Shown one piece after another: positions 41,358 to 51,444 of a DNA stretch of 64,000 nucleotides; the stretch's first letter is position 1, and every line of letters begins with the position of its first letter. Under the pieces are notes generated by a model, which was given only the letters and a program-made list of their open reading frames with translations, did no database searches and was not told the origin of the DNA. This DNA is from Yersinia massiliensis CCUG 53443. GTDB taxonomy: Bacteria > Pseudomonadota > Gammaproteobacteria > Enterobacterales > Enterobacteriaceae. The stretch covers positions 422,040 to 486,039 of the forward strand of contig NZ_HE997643.1 in assembly GCF_000312485.1 (NCBI RefSeq), given 5' to 3'. The translations under genes were made by a program, and so were the position numbers.

Positions 41358-41380
41358 AAAGCGCCCTCGGGCGCTTTTTC
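41358..41380 (+). terminator. Terminator after serS
   Basis: AAAGCGCCC-TC-GGGCGCTTT followed by TTCTTTTTC, about 62 bp past the serS stop: a classic intrinsic terminator. Confidence 0.9.
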
Positions 41381-41527
41381 TTTTTCAGAATACGGCTTCG
41401 AGCCCCGTTCGCTTATCGTCGGGCAAACCAGCATATTGTGCTATTCCCATCAGAGCGGTAATTGACTTTTTTATCACCAGTGGCATGATGCGCTCACTCT
41501 CATCGTTTCGACGGTTTTTCTTTAATC

Positions 41528-42676
41528 ATGTCCGCATATTCTCGCCCGGTGCTACTTTTGCTCTGTGGGCTTTTGTTGTTTACGATTTCTATCGCGGTTT
41601 TAAATACATTGGTTCCTTTGTGGTTATCCCATCAACAGTTGCCGACTTGGCAAGTGGGGATGGTTAGCTCATCCTATTTTACGGGGAACTTAGTTGGAAC
41701 ACTGGTTGCTGGGCGCTTAATTCAAGGATTAGGATTTAATCGCAGTTATCACTATTCCTGCATTTTATTTGCTCTAGCGACCTGTGGCCTCATGCTATCA
41801 GTCGATTTTTGGAGCTGGTTGGGGTGGCGCTTCTTCGCTGGCGTAGCTTGTGCACTGATTTGGGTGATTGTCGAAAGCGCTTTACTACGTAGCGGCACGT
41901 TAACCAACCGCGGGCAACTGTTGGCCGCTTATATGATGGTTTACTATTTGGGAACCGTGACTGGGCAATTGTTGCTGGGTGTGGTGTCGACAAAACTGCT
42001 CAATGTTATTCCGTGGGTCAGTGCATTAGTCATTACTGCGATGTTGCCGCTCTTGTTTGCTCATTTCTCACATCAGGAGGGGAGTGAATCCTCTCACGTC
42101 GCTATTTGGCCGATGCTAAAGCGCCGTAGCGCACGTTTGGGCATCAATGGTTGCATTATCTCAGGTGTCCTATTAGGTTCGCTCTATGGGCTGCTGCCGT
42201 TGTATTTATCCCATCAAGGAATGAGCGATGCCAGTGTAGGATGGTGGATGGCTTTACTGGTAAGTTCTGGGATTATCGGTCAATGGCCGATTGGTAAAAT
42301 GGCAGACCGTTATGGCCGTTTATTGGTGCTGCGGATTCAGGTGTTTGTGGTGATCTTGGGGAGTGTTGCCATCCTGGGTCATTACGCCTTGGCGCCGGCG
42401 TTATTTATTCTAGGATGCGCGGGTTTTACTCTTTATCCAGTCGCGATGGCGTGGGCGTGCGAAAAAGCCAGTGCTGACGAATTAGTAGCGATGAATCAGG
42501 CGCTTTTGATGAGTTATACCATCGGTAGTCTGACCGGCCCGACCATGACTTCATTGCTGATGCAGCGTTACTCAGACAATTTATTGTTCATCATGATTGC
42601 TGGCGTCGCGTTGGTGTATTTGATGATGTTGTTGCGTAAGCCAGATCAGCAGCAAACACCTTTTGCCGCGATTTAA
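41528..42676 (+). CDS. ycaD: YcaD, major facilitator superfamily transporter
   Basis: A 382-residue, 12-helix inner-membrane protein of the MFS (DHA-like). The N-terminal half has [44 protein letters not shown], a motif A-like loop. The second half has [21 protein letters not shown] and [14 protein letters not shown]. The length equals E. coli YcaD, which has no established substrate. It is a single gene between serS and a convergent pflA. Confidence 0.93.
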   Translation: MSAYSRPVLLLLCGLLLFTISIAVLNTLVPLWLSHQQLPTWQVGMVSSSYFTGNLVGTLVAGRLIQGLGFNRSYHYSCILFALATCGLMLSVDFWSWLGWRFFAGVACALIWVIVESALLRSGTLTNRGQLLAAYMMVYYLGTVTGQLLLGVVSTKLLNVIPWVSALVITAMLPLLFAHFSHQEGSESSHVAIWPMLKRRSARLGINGCIISGVLLGSLYGLLPLYLSHQGMSDASVGWWMALLVSSGIIGQWPIGKMADRYGRLLVLRIQVFVVILGSVAILGHYALAPALFILGCAGFTLYPVAMAWACEKASADELVAMNQALLMSYTIGSLTGPTMTSLLMQRYSDNLLFIMIAGVALVYLMMLLRKPDQQQTPFAAI

Positions 42677-42686
42677 CGGCTAAAAT

Positions 42687-42720
42687 AATGCCGCCAGTCG
42701 GGTATCCAACGGGCGGCATT
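42687..42720. terminator. Bidirectional terminator between ycaD and pflA
   Basis: AATGCCGCC (42687-42695) pairs with GGCGGCATT (42712-42720). Flanking A/T-rich tracts lie on both sides between two convergent genes, ycaD and pflA. Confidence 0.8.
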
Positions 42721-42766
42721 GATTGAATATTATTTTGTTTGGCTAGAGTCAGCCGCAAGGCGGTTT

Positions 42767-43507
42767 TTAGTAGATTACTTTGTGGCCATAGCTTTCCAGA
42801 ATACCTTTCACGCGGTCCATAATCTCCGCAGTTGGAGGTTTTACCCCATCCAACTTGTATTCTTCGCCCATCGCAATCCACTTATGCTTACCTAACTCAT
42901 GATAAGGCAGCAGCTCTATCTTCTCGATATTGGTCATGTTCTGGGTAAACTCACCCAACATATGTGCCGATTTATCATCGTCTGACCAACCCGGTACTAC
43001 CACATAGCGGACCCAAGTTTTCTGGTTACGTTTTGCCAAATAGCGGGCAAACTCCAGCGTACGGTGATTGGACACGCCCACCAAATTCTGATGTACGCTG
43101 TCATCCATTTGTTTCAAGTCCAGCATCACTAAATCGGTCGCATCGAGTAATTCATCGATAACCGGATCATAACGGCGGACAAAACCGTTCGTGTCCAGAC
43201 AAGTGTGAATACCTTCTTCGTGGCATGCACGGAACCAATCGCGAACAAATTCAGCCTGTAAGATGGCTTCTCCGCCGGAAGCGGTCACACCGCCGCCAGA
43301 AGCATTCATAAAGTGGCGATAGGTAACGGCTTCTTTGACCAATTCTTCAACGGTAACTTCTTTACCGCCATGGGTGTCCCAAGTATCACGGTTATGGCAA
43401 TACAGGCAACGCATCAAACAACCCTGGAAGAAGACGATAAATCGAATACCAGGGCCATCAACGGTGCCACAGGATTCAAATGAGTGAATGCGGCCAAGTA
43501 CGGACAT
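42767..43507 (-). CDS. pflA: Pyruvate formate-lyase 1-activating enzyme
   Basis: A 246-residue radical-SAM enzyme that generates the glycyl radical on PflB. The [4Fe-4S] ligands are C30, C34 and C37 in [16 protein letters not shown], the standard C-x3-C-x2-[17 protein letters not shown] is the SAM-binding GGE motif. It lies downstream of pflB, separated by 199 bp with a terminator and an ERIC element, so it probably has partly independent expression. Confidence 0.96.
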   Translation of the reverse strand: MSVLGRIHSFESCGTVDGPGIRFIVFFQGCLMRCLYCHNRDTWDTHGGKEVTVEELVKEAVTYRHFMNASGGGVTASGGEAILQAEFVRDWFRACHEEGIHTCLDTNGFVRRYDPVIDELLDATDLVMLDLKQMDDSVHQNLVGVSNHRTLEFARYLAKRNQKTWVRYVVVPGWSDDDKSAHMLGEFTQNMTNIEKIELLPYHELGKHKWIAMGEEYKLDGVKPPTAEIMDRVKGILESYGHKVIY

Positions 43508-43530
43508 TGCAGGTTACTCCAATACTGAAT

Positions 43531-43560
43531 AAATAAAGGCCCCACTAAGGTGGAGCCTTT
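43531..43560 (-). terminator. Terminator between pflB and pflA
   Basis: On the minus strand AAAGGC and GCCTTT pair (43535-43560) with an inner CCAC/GTGG stem, followed by ATTTATT. It lies downstream of pflB and 28 bp before pflA, so it probably separates the two transcription units. Confidence 0.75.
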
Positions 43561-43578
43561 AGTCTAATCTATTTTAGT

Positions 43579-43702
43579 TATGACTGTCATACTTCAAACT
43601 GCAAGTGAGTAGGTTGTTTTCGATTACCCAGCGACTTATTGGTATAAGCCACTGGTGATACTCTGTTACAGCCTACCTGCAACTCGAATTATTTAAGGTC
43701 TA
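43579..43702. repeat. ERIC element between pflB and pflA
   Basis: A 124-bp imperfect palindrome with ERIC-like ends: a GTCATACTTCAA block on the left and CCTACCTGCAACTCGAATTA plus TTTAAGGTCTA on the right. The centre has ACCCAGCGACTTATTGG and TAAGCCACTGG, the expected inner arms. The usual length is 127 bp. It would be transcribed with pflB and fold into a long hairpin. Confidence 0.75.
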
Positions 43703-43706
43703 AAAC

Positions 43707-45989
43707 TTATATCGACTGAGTAAATGTACGTGTAATAACGTCTTGCTGTTGTTCTTTCGTCAGCGAGTTAAAACGAACAGCGTAACCTGATACACGGATA
43801 GTCAATTGCGGATATTTTTCCGGATTTTCCATCGCATCTAACAGCATTTCACGGTTCATGACGTTCACGTTCAGGTGTTGGCCACCTTCGATAGACGCTT
43901 CGTGATGGAAGTAACCATCCATCAGACCCGCCAAGTTCGCTTTACGAACTTCATCGTCTTTACCCAGTGCGTTTGGCACGATAGAGAAGGTATAAGAAAT
44001 ACCATCTTTAGCGTAAGCAAACGGCAGTTTAGCAACGGAAGTCAGAGAGGCAACAGCACCTTTCTGATCACGGCCATGCATTGGGTTCGCACCTGGACCG
44101 AATGGCGCACCCGCGCGGCGACCATCTGGAGTGTTACCGGTTTTCTTACCATAAACCACGTTAGAGGTAATGGTCAGCACTGACTGAGTGGCAACAGCGC
44201 CACGGTAAGTACGCAGCTTCTGAATTTTCTTCATGAAGCGCTCAACCAGGTCACAAGCAATGTCATCTACACGTGAGTCGTTGTTACCAAACTGTGGATA
44301 TTCGCCTTCGATATTGAAGTCGATAGCCAAGCCATCAGCATCACGAATGGTGCTTACTTTGGCGTATTTGATAGCAGAGAGTGAGTCAGCCGCAACAGAC
44401 AGACCTGCGATACCACATGCCATAGTACGGTAAACATCACGGTCATGCAGTGCCATCAACGCAGCTTCATAGCTGTATTTATCATGCATGTAGTGAATGA
44501 TGTTCAGCGAGGTCACGTATTGTTTGGCCAGCCAATCCATAAAGTGATCCATGCGATCCATGACTTTGTCATAGTCCAGCACTTCATCCATCATTGGTGC
44601 TTCTTTAGGACCAACTTGGATTTTCAGTTTTTCGTCAACACCGCCGTTGATTGCGTACAACATGGTTTTTGCCAAGTTTGCACGAGCACCGAAGAACTGC
44701 ATTTGTTTACCGACAATCATCGGGCTAACACAACAAGCGATAGCATAGTCATCGTTGTTGAAGTCAGGGCGCATCAGATCATCGTTTTCATACTGTACAG
44801 ATGAAGTATCGATAGACACTTTAGCTGCGTATTTTTTGAAGTTCAGTGGCAGTTTTTCAGACCACAGAATGGTCATGTTCGGCTCTGGAGATGGCCCCAT
44901 GGTGTACAGGGTATTCAAGAAGCGGAAGCTGGTTTTAGTCACCAGAGTACGGCCATCAACACCCATACCGGCTAGAGACTCAGTTGCCCAAATTGGGTCA
45001 CCAGAGAATAGCTCATCATACTCAGGGGTACGCAGGAAGCGAACCATACGCAGTTTCATCACCAAATGGTCGATTAATTCCTGCGCTTCGATTTCAGTCA
45101 GTTTGCCTGCTTTCATGTCACGTTCGATATAAACGTCAAGGAAAGTAGAAACACGACCGAAGGACATTGCTGCGCCGTTCTGGGATTTAACCGCAGCTAA
45201 GTAGCCGAAGTAAGTCCACTGTACTGCTTCACGGGCATTTGTTGCTGGACCGGAGATATCGCAACCATATTTAGCTGCCATTTGTTTGATCTGATTCAGA
45301 GCACGATGCTGTTCAGCAATTTCTTCGCGCAACTGGATAGTCATTTCCAGGTCTTTACCGTTCTCCAGATCATCCTGTAAAGAGTTGAACTGAGCCAGTT
45401 TGTCTTTCATCAGGAAGTCGATACCGTAAACGGCTACGCGACGATAGTCACCGATGATACGGCCACGGCCATAAGCATCTGGCAAACCTGTCAATACGCC
45501 AGATTTACGGCAGTTCAGGATGTCTTTGGTGTAAACGTCAAACACACCTTGGTTGTGTGTTTTACGGTAATCGGTAAAGACTTTTTTCAGTTGCGGGTCA
45601 AGTTCACGACCGTAAACTTTGCAAGAGCCTTCAACCATTTTGATGCCGCCGAATGGGATCAGAGCACGTTTTAATGGTTTTTCAGTCTGCAAACCAACGA
45701 TAGTTTCCAGATCTTTATTGATATAACCAGCATCATGGGAAGTGATGGTCGCAACAACGTCGGTATCGAAATCAACTGGCGCATGAGTGCGGTTTTCCAG
45801 TTTGATCCCTTCCATGACTTGCGCCCACAGCTTGTCGGTTGCTTCGGTAGAGCCGGCAAGGAAGGACTCATCACCTTCATAAGGGGTATAGTTCTTTTGG
45901 ATGAAGTCACGAACGTTTACTTCGTTCTGCCAGTCACCCTGGGTAAAACCTTGCCATGCTTTGGCCAATTTCTCATTAAGTTCGGTCAT
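43707..45989 (-). CDS. pflB: Pyruvate formate-lyase (formate C-acetyltransferase)
   Basis: A 760-residue glycyl-radical enzyme converting pyruvate and CoA to acetyl-CoA and formate under anaerobiosis. The radical glycine is G735 in [10 protein letters not shown] (counting the initiator Met) and the catalytic Cys pair is in AIACCVSPM. The frame opens 23 codons earlier, but the ATG at 45989 ([15 protein letters not shown]) gives the E. coli length. It follows focA (stop at 46042) by 52 bp, so focA-pflB is one operon under the FNR site at 46965-46978. Confidence 0.96.
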   Translation of the reverse strand: MTELNEKLAKAWQGFTQGDWQNEVNVRDFIQKNYTPYEGDESFLAGSTEATDKLWAQVMEGIKLENRTHAPVDFDTDVVATITSHDAGYINKDLETIVGLQTEKPLKRALIPFGGIKMVEGSCKVYGRELDPQLKKVFTDYRKTHNQGVFDVYTKDILNCRKSGVLTGLPDAYGRGRIIGDYRRVAVYGIDFLMKDKLAQFNSLQDDLENGKDLEMTIQLREEIAEQHRALNQIKQMAAKYGCDISGPATNAREAVQWTYFGYLAAVKSQNGAAMSFGRVSTFLDVYIERDMKAGKLTEIEAQELIDHLVMKLRMVRFLRTPEYDELFSGDPIWATESLAGMGVDGRTLVTKTSFRFLNTLYTMGPSPEPNMTILWSEKLPLNFKKYAAKVSIDTSSVQYENDDLMRPDFNNDDYAIACCVSPMIVGKQMQFFGARANLAKTMLYAINGGVDEKLKIQVGPKEAPMMDEVLDYDKVMDRMDHFMDWLAKQYVTSLNIIHYMHDKYSYEAALMALHDRDVYRTMACGIAGLSVAADSLSAIKYAKVSTIRDADGLAIDFNIEGEYPQFGNNDSRVDDIACDLVERFMKKIQKLRTYRGAVATQSVLTITSNVVYGKKTGNTPDGRRAGAPFGPGANPMHGRDQKGAVASLTSVAKLPFAYAKDGISYTFSIVPNALGKDDEVRKANLAGLMDGYFHHEASIEGGQHLNVNVMNREMLLDAMENPEKYPQLTIRVSGYAVRFNSLTKEQQQDVITRTFTQSI

Positions 45990-46041
45990 AATGCATCTAC
46001 CTTTTAATGTTAATTTCTTCGAAAACCGTGTGCGGCCACAC

Positions 46042-46899
46042 TTAGTGTTGCTGGTCACCGCGCAGATAAATTACCCAGTAAGTTAAACCAACCAATAATC
46101 CGCCACCAATGATGTTGCCGATAGTGACTGGAATCAGGTTATTAATGACAAAGTTACTTACAGTTAGGTTAGCAAAGTGCTCTGGTGCTGTTCCTATGGA
46201 TTGCCAAAACTCAGGCGAAGCGGAGTTTTTAATCACAATCCCCATAGGAATCATAAACATATTGGCGATGCTATGCTCAAATCCGCTGGCAACAAACATG
46301 CCCACCGGTAGAATCATCGCAAACATTTTGTCCATTATGGTACGGCCGGAGTAACTCATCCAAACCGCCAAGCAAACCATCAAGTTTGCCAAAATCCCCA
46401 AACAGACTGCTTCAATAAAAGTATGGTGCAATTTGTGGTCAGCTGTTTGCAGGACATTTAGCCCCCATTGACCATTTGCCACTGTGTATTGGCCAGCGAA
46501 CCAGATGAGTGCAACGAAGAAGAGTGCCCCGAAAAGGTTCCCAATATAGACATTAACCCAGTTGCAGCCCAGTTGACGCCAAGTAATACGACCACTGGCT
46601 TTAGCAACAGTTGTCAGTACAGTAGAAGTGAAAAGGTCGCCCCCACACACTACTACTAACATTAGCCCCAAGGAGAAACAAATACCACCCACTAACTTGG
46701 CAAAACCAAAAGGCACGCCAGCAGTACCGGTAGTCGCTGTAATATAAAAAACAAACGCAATTGAAATAAACACACCAGCAGTAATCGCTAAATAAAACGT
46801 TTTTAGCGGATGCTTGGTGGCTTTGTAGACACCGGCATCTTCGGCTACTTTAGCCATCGCCGCAGGTAATAAGGCATCGAAGGGGTTGTCAGCTTTCAC
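46042..46899 (-). CDS. focA: FocA, formate channel
   Basis: A 285-residue pentameric formate/nitrite transporter family channel that exports and re-imports formate made by PflB. It has six transmembrane helices. Family blocks are [41 protein letters not shown] and the omega loop region [21 protein letters not shown], plus [16 protein letters not shown] with the pore histidine. It is first in the focA-pflB operon. Confidence 0.96.
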   Translation of the reverse strand: MKADNPFDALLPAAMAKVAEDAGVYKATKHPLKTFYLAITAGVFISIAFVFYITATTGTAGVPFGFAKLVGGICFSLGLMLVVVCGGDLFTSTVLTTVAKASGRITWRQLGCNWVNVYIGNLFGALFFVALIWFAGQYTVANGQWGLNVLQTADHKLHHTFIEAVCLGILANLMVCLAVWMSYSGRTIMDKMFAMILPVGMFVASGFEHSIANMFMIPMGIVIKNSASPEFWQSIGTAPEHFANLTVSNFVINNLIPVTIGNIIGGGLLVGLTYWVIYLRGDQQH

Positions 46900-46936
46900 A
46901 CTAACTCTCTCTTAAGGGTTAATAAAGCACAACGAG

Positions 46937-46978
46937 ATACTAGCAAAGCAGTATAGCGTGAAAATTGATGTGGATCAT
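46937..46978 (-). promoter_or_regulatory. FNR-dependent promoter of focA-pflB
   Basis: TTGATGTGGATCAT (46965-46978) matches the FNR consensus TTGAT-N4-ATCAA at 9 of 10 positions. A -10-like TAGTAT lies at 46937-46942, with 32 bp between centres. This is the class II layout, with FNR at about -41.5. The start of transcription would be near 46930. Confidence 0.75.
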
Positions 46979-47361
46979 ATTGCGTGAGTTTAGTTACGGG
47001 TAAATCATTATAAAATGTGTGGGTAATAACACTAATGCTTTGATTATAAACGTAAAAAATTATTTTAATATTTACAAAAAATTTTGATTGAGAGGTTTTG
47101 ATGCCACTCGGAAGGTTAATCAATAAGGGGGGTTGTAGTTATTTTTATTATTAGCGTTAATAAAAAATTAACTATTTATTCACCTTTTTGTCTGCTTTTT
47201 CTCTTCAGCTAATAATAATTGTTTAATAGTGCTGCTTATCAGCAGAAACGGCGTCAGAAAATAACGTTTTTTTATGACAAAAACAATTGTTGAACTCAGT
47301 AATTGATGCTTATTTGGGATGGGAATAAATGCAACGATAAATAATCGGATTTTCAAGAGAG

Positions 47362-47399
47362 CATTTCCCGCCAATTATTGATTAATCAGCGGGAGAATG
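47362..47399 (-). terminator. Hairpin after ycaO
   Basis: CATT-TCCCGC (47362-47371) pairs with GCGGGA-G-AATG (47389-47399), with one bulged G, just past the ycaO stop. On the minus strand there is no long T run, so its strength is uncertain. Confidence 0.5.
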
Positions 47400-47404
47400 A
47401 AGTT

Positions 47405-49171
47405 TTACTCGCCTTTAGCCCAGTAGCTGCGTTTGGCTGCCTGCAATTTGTCATAAGCACCGAGCAGTGCTTGATGCGCAGGTAATGCTTTCAGGTCTTC
47501 ATCTACACTGAACAGGCCGTGGAAGCGTTCTTCGCCTGCTAAGACAGCAGAGGCAGCCTCTACGGCTTCTGCACCATACATTTTCACGAATGCGCTGTGA
47601 TATTGCATCGGTTCACGATCAGGTTCTTGAGTCAGCAACAAGAGGGTTTGCAGACAACGGTAATAGTTGGCCTGTTTTGCCGTGAAGACAGAAGAGTTGA
47701 AGTCCTGCGTCCATTCAAGCCAAATGAGCCCAAGCTCTAGGTCGCCGCCTGCTAACGCCAACATCGATTTCAGCTCACCAACTCGCAGGGTATACCAGCC
47801 GTTATCTTTGCCGCTCGCGATACCCAATAACTCACGTACGCGGGCAAAATCATCTAGCCCTTCGTCATCGAGCTGCTGGATGAGTTCCAAATACTGCGCA
47901 GGCTGCCAATCGCTATCAGGTAGGGCCAACAAGGTGTCACGCAGGTGAACACCCATGGTGTTGTTTGCCATCAGCAAGTCTTCTGCTGGGTAGATATCAG
48001 ACATACCGGGTACCAGAATACGGCAAGCGTAAACACCCAGATGTTCGTAGTCTGCGATATACACTTGCGCATCTTCTTGTTTGAAGATAGCCATCAAAGT
48101 CGCGAACTCTTCTTCGGTGGTACCTTTAAAGCTCCAGTCAACAAATGGATAGTCGGCATCTTCTTTAAACATATCCCAACTGATCAAACCGCTTGAATCG
48201 ATAAAATGTGTTTCCAGATTGGTATGCTCAGCCACTTCTTCGTCATCAAACGTAGGCGCAGTAAAGACATCCAGATCTTTTAGGCTGCGGCCTTGTAGTA
48301 ACTCGGTCACCGTACGTTCCAGCGCCACACCAAAATCTGGGTGTGCACCGAACGAAGCAAAACAGGTACCGTTTGATGGGTTAAACAACACCACACAGAT
48401 AACCGGATATGCGCCGCCTAAAGAAGCATCATAAGAGAGGATCGGGAAACCTTCGTCCTCCAACTTAGCGATAGCTTCCACCACGCCCGGATAGCGATTA
48501 AGCACCTCGGCTGGAATTTCCGGCAAGCTGATAGATTCCGCAATAATGCGATTTTTCACATTACGTTCAAAAACTTCCGACAGCGCCTGTACTCGGGCTT
48601 CATTTGCTGTATTGCCAGCAGACATGCCGTTTGAAACATACAGGTTGCCAATGATGTTCATTGGAATATAGACGGTTTCTAAATCTGACTGGCGGGTAAA
48701 TGGCAGCGAGCAAATACCACGTTTGGCATTACCTGATTGCAAATCAACCAAATCACTGGCGACTAATTCCTGTTCTGGATCGTAAAACGCCAGCAGATGT
48801 TCATCCAAAATGCCTTCCGGCAGTAAATCATCTTCAGGAATCGGGAACCATTTTTCATTTGGGTAATGAACAAAATCACCTTCTGCGATGGCTTTGCCTA
48901 AATAGAAATCGGCAAAGAAATAGTTAGTGGACAAACGCTCAAAATATTCACCCAAGGCTGATGCCAGTGCTGCTTTTTTGCTAGCACCTTTGCCGTTGGT
49001 GAAGCACAACGGACAATCGCGGTCGCGGATATGTACCGACCAAACGTGAGGAACAGGGTTGAGCCAAGAGGCTTCTTCGATATTAAAACCGAGGTCAGTC
49101 AGTTTTTGCTGAAAGCGAGAAATGGAGTCTTCCAGTGCAGCATCTTTGCCGGGGATAAAGGTTTGGGTCAT
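47405..49171 (-). CDS. ycaO: YcaO, ATP-dependent cyclodehydratase-family protein (RimO-dependent S12 thiomethylation)
   Basis: A 588-residue YcaO-domain protein. ATP-binding blocks of the family appear in FTNGKGASKKAALASALGEYFERLSTNYFF, SAGNTANEARVQALSEVFERNVKNRII and FASFGAHPDFGVALERTVTELLQGR. A C-terminal helical, TPR-like extension is typical of the E. coli YcaO type. In E. coli it assists RimO in beta-methylthiolation of ribosomal protein S12. Three starts are possible (GTG 49180, ATG 49177, ATG 49171). I chose 49171 because MTQTFIPGKDAALEDSI matches E. coli; no clear ribosome binding site decides it. Confidence 0.9.
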   Translation of the reverse strand: MTQTFIPGKDAALEDSISRFQQKLTDLGFNIEEASWLNPVPHVWSVHIRDRDCPLCFTNGKGASKKAALASALGEYFERLSTNYFFADFYLGKAIAEGDFVHYPNEKWFPIPEDDLLPEGILDEHLLAFYDPEQELVASDLVDLQSGNAKRGICSLPFTRQSDLETVYIPMNIIGNLYVSNGMSAGNTANEARVQALSEVFERNVKNRIIAESISLPEIPAEVLNRYPGVVEAIAKLEDEGFPILSYDASLGGAYPVICVVLFNPSNGTCFASFGAHPDFGVALERTVTELLQGRSLKDLDVFTAPTFDDEEVAEHTNLETHFIDSSGLISWDMFKEDADYPFVDWSFKGTTEEEFATLMAIFKQEDAQVYIADYEHLGVYACRILVPGMSDIYPAEDLLMANNTMGVHLRDTLLALPDSDWQPAQYLELIQQLDDEGLDDFARVRELLGIASGKDNGWYTLRVGELKSMLALAGGDLELGLIWLEWTQDFNSSVFTAKQANYYRCLQTLLLLTQEPDREPMQYHSAFVKMYGAEAVEAASAVLAGEERFHGLFSVDEDLKALPAHQALLGAYDKLQAAKRSYWAKGE

Positions 49172-49320
49172 GGTCATCACTTTTTGGCGGTACTAAAAAC
49201 GCGCAATCATACGGGGTTTTAGTTAATAGCTCCACGTATTCCTAAAGTACAGTAATTGTCACAGTTTTATTATGGATATTCCGGATAATTCGCTAGCTTA
49301 TAAATCATGGAGTCATAATT

Positions 49321-50358
49321 ATGGAATCTATAAAGCTAACGGTATTAGCTGGTATTTTAGCAGGGATCAGCGGTTCGGCCTTTGCATTGCCCAACATTAC
49401 TTTATTGGCAACCGGAGGAACTATCGCGGGTGGTGGTGATTCAGCCACCAAATCCAATTATACCGCCGGTAAACTGGGGGTTGATGCCTTGGTCAATGCG
49501 GTACCAGAAATGAAAAAACTGGCGAATATTCAAGGCGAGCAAGTCGTGAATATTGGTTCTCAAGATATGAATGATGAAGTCTGGCTGAAATTGGCGAAAA
49601 AAATTAATGCCGATTGTGCCAAAACAGACGGATTCGTCATTACTCATGGTACCGATACGCTGGAAGAAACAGCCTATTTCCTCGATTTAACGGTGAAGTG
49701 CGATAAGCCTGTGGTCATGGTTGGGGCGATGCGGCCGGCCACGGCACTTGGCGCTGATGGTCCACTAAATCTCTATAATGCGGTGGTGGTTGCCAGCGAT
49801 GAGAACTCAGCCAAACGTGGCGTCTTGGTTGCCATGAATGATCAGGTGCTCTCGGGCCGTGATGTCATGAAAACCAATACGACATCGGTCCAAACTTTCC
49901 AGTCACCGAATACCGGATCGTTAGGGTATATCTATGATGGTAAGGTGAATTATCTTCATCAACCCGAGCCAAGACAACCTGCTTTCGATATCAGTAACCT
50001 GAATACCTTGCCGAAGGTCGGTATTGTTTATAACTATGCCAACGCTTCTGATTTACCAGCTAAAGCATTGATCGCAGATGGTTATAAAGGCATTGTTAGT
50101 GCAGGTGTCGGCAACGGTAATCTCTACCATTCGGTGTTCGATACGCTGGCGACGGCTGCTCATAACGGTGTTGCCGTTGTACGCTCATCCCGAGTACCGA
50201 CAGGTTCCACGACTGAAGATGCAGAAGTTGATGACACCAAATACGGTTTTGTCGCCTCTGGCTCCCTCAACCCGCAAAAAGCACGTGTATTACTGCAACT
50301 GGCATTAACTCAAACGCAAAAACCTCAAGAAATCCAACAGTTGTTCCACAAATATTAA
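49321..50358 (+). CDS. ansB: Type II periplasmic L-asparaginase
   Basis: A 345-residue secreted asparaginase hydrolysing asparagine (and some glutamine) to the acid and ammonia. The signal peptide is about 22 residues, ending SAFA before LPNITLLA. The first catalytic Thr is T31 in LATGGTIAGG. The second triad is in ITHGTDTLEETAYF (T111, D112). Y47 in SNYTAG and the S80-Q81-D82 substrate block are also present. It sits between ycaO and ycaP, where E. coli has no ansB. A good terminator follows. The E. coli gene uses CRP and FNR, but I found no convincing sites here. Confidence 0.93.
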   Translation: MESIKLTVLAGILAGISGSAFALPNITLLATGGTIAGGGDSATKSNYTAGKLGVDALVNAVPEMKKLANIQGEQVVNIGSQDMNDEVWLKLAKKINADCAKTDGFVITHGTDTLEETAYFLDLTVKCDKPVVMVGAMRPATALGADGPLNLYNAVVVASDENSAKRGVLVAMNDQVLSGRDVMKTNTTSVQTFQSPNTGSLGYIYDGKVNYLHQPEPRQPAFDISNLNTLPKVGIVYNYANASDLPAKALIADGYKGIVSAGVGNGNLYHSVFDTLATAAHNGVAVVRSSRVPTGSTTEDAEVDDTKYGFVASGSLNPQKARVLLQLALTQTQKPQEIQQLFHKY

Positions 50359-50389
50359 TCCAGTTGCTCATTGAGCGAGTCAATCTTCG

Positions 50390-50416
50390 ACGGAGGCTTC
50401 GGCCTCCGTTTCTATT
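50390..50416 (+). terminator. Terminator after ansB
   Basis: ACGGAGGC-TTCG-GCCTCCGT followed by TTCTATTTT, about 30 bp past the ansB stop. A compact GC-rich hairpin with a stable TTCG loop. Confidence 0.85.
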
Positions 50417-50545
50417 TTGTTACCGCTAATCTGAATTAAAACGTCAATACCTAGTTGCCAGCTACCTTTAATAGGTAAGAGTTCACTACCAGGTAAGAAG
50501 CCACTGGGCTTTAACTTGCGTTTAAGGCGATAGGATAACAATAGA

Positions 50546-51238
50546 ATGCAAACTTTTGATTTCAACCGGATGGCGCTGGATAAATTCCCTATCGAATTTC
50601 TCGCTGAAGTGGGTATTCGGTGCTTATTCACCTTTGTGCTGGTTTTTTTATTTCTCAAACTGAGCGGCCGACGTGGTGTACGGCAGATGTCGCTATTTGA
50701 AGTGGTGATCATTCTGACGTTGGGTTCAGCCGCCGGTGACGTCACCTTTTATGATGATGTGCCACTCTTACCTGTGGTCATGGTATTTATCAGCATCATG
50801 CTTTTGTATCGCCTAGCCACTTATCTGATGTCACGCAGTGAAAAAATCCAACAATGGATGGAAGGCAAGCCCCTCATCATCGTCAGTGATGGCGTATTTG
50901 TTTGGAAAACGATGCAACAGGAAAATATCACCCATGACGAGTTTTTTATGGAGTTACGCCAGCAAGGTGTCGAACATCTTGGCCAAGTGCGCCTCGGCAT
51001 TCTAGAGGTGAACGGTGCGATCAGTGTTTTTTTCTTCTCCGATGATCAAGTCAAGCCAGGCCTGCCCGTACTACCAAAATGCTGTATTAGACCGTTCACG
51101 ACGATTGAGAAATCGGGCGAGTATGCTTGCAGTCAATGTAGCTTAATTCTTTCGCTCGCCAGAGATACCCAAGCGACATGCCAGCGCTGTGGTCATCACC
51201 ATTGGGTAGAGGCTTTGCACCATCAACGGGCAAAATGA
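50546..51238 (+). CDS. ycaP: YcaP, inner-membrane protein of the DUF421 family
   Basis: A 230-residue membrane protein with three N-terminal helices (RCLFTFVLVFLFLKL, FEVVIILTLGSAAGDVTF, VVMVFISIMLLYRLATY) and a C-terminal cytoplasmic domain. KLSGRRGVRQMSLFEVVI is the DUF421 signature. The tail has CCIRPF and a paired CxxC zinc-finger-like segment (CSQCSLIL and CQRCGHHHW). Length equals E. coli YcaP. Function is unknown. It has its own transcription unit between ansB and serC. Confidence 0.92.
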   Translation: MQTFDFNRMALDKFPIEFLAEVGIRCLFTFVLVFLFLKLSGRRGVRQMSLFEVVIILTLGSAAGDVTFYDDVPLLPVVMVFISIMLLYRLATYLMSRSEKIQQWMEGKPLIIVSDGVFVWKTMQQENITHDEFFMELRQQGVEHLGQVRLGILEVNGAISVFFFSDDQVKPGLPVLPKCCIRPFTTIEKSGEYACSQCSLILSLARDTQATCQRCGHHHWVEALHHQRAK

Positions 51239-51444
51239 GTTATCTATCATGCTGTAAAGCCATGCTAAGACCGCTTTTAGTGAATAACTTCAAGATAATA
51301 ATAAGATATGGCACGGTCTGCTGCTGATGAGGTTGAAAGTTTCCCTCGCGATGGCGAATAACCATTGCAGCAGGCGGACTCGAATGATAAAACCGAGTGA
51401 TGGGTTATAACGATGGCAATCTCAGTAGAGTGTGGTGAGGGGAA

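Larger units (their letters stand above)
46900..47404. other. focA-ycaO intergenic regulatory region
   Basis: A 505-bp region with no supportable gene. It contains the FNR-type promoter of focA-pflB (46937-46978), very AT-rich DNA around 47030-47180 where further upstream promoters and IHF or ArcA sites would be expected, and the ycaO 3' hairpin (47362-47399). An open frame at 47180-47374 has no family resemblance and is not called. Confidence 0.5.

Noticed and set aside
47180-47374. 64-residue ORF between focA and ycaO
   Set aside because: It lies in very AT-rich regulatory DNA, lacks a clear ribosome binding site and has no family resemblance.
49172-49320. CRP or FNR site for ansB
   Set aside because: Only a single TCACA half site is present; the other half is missing.
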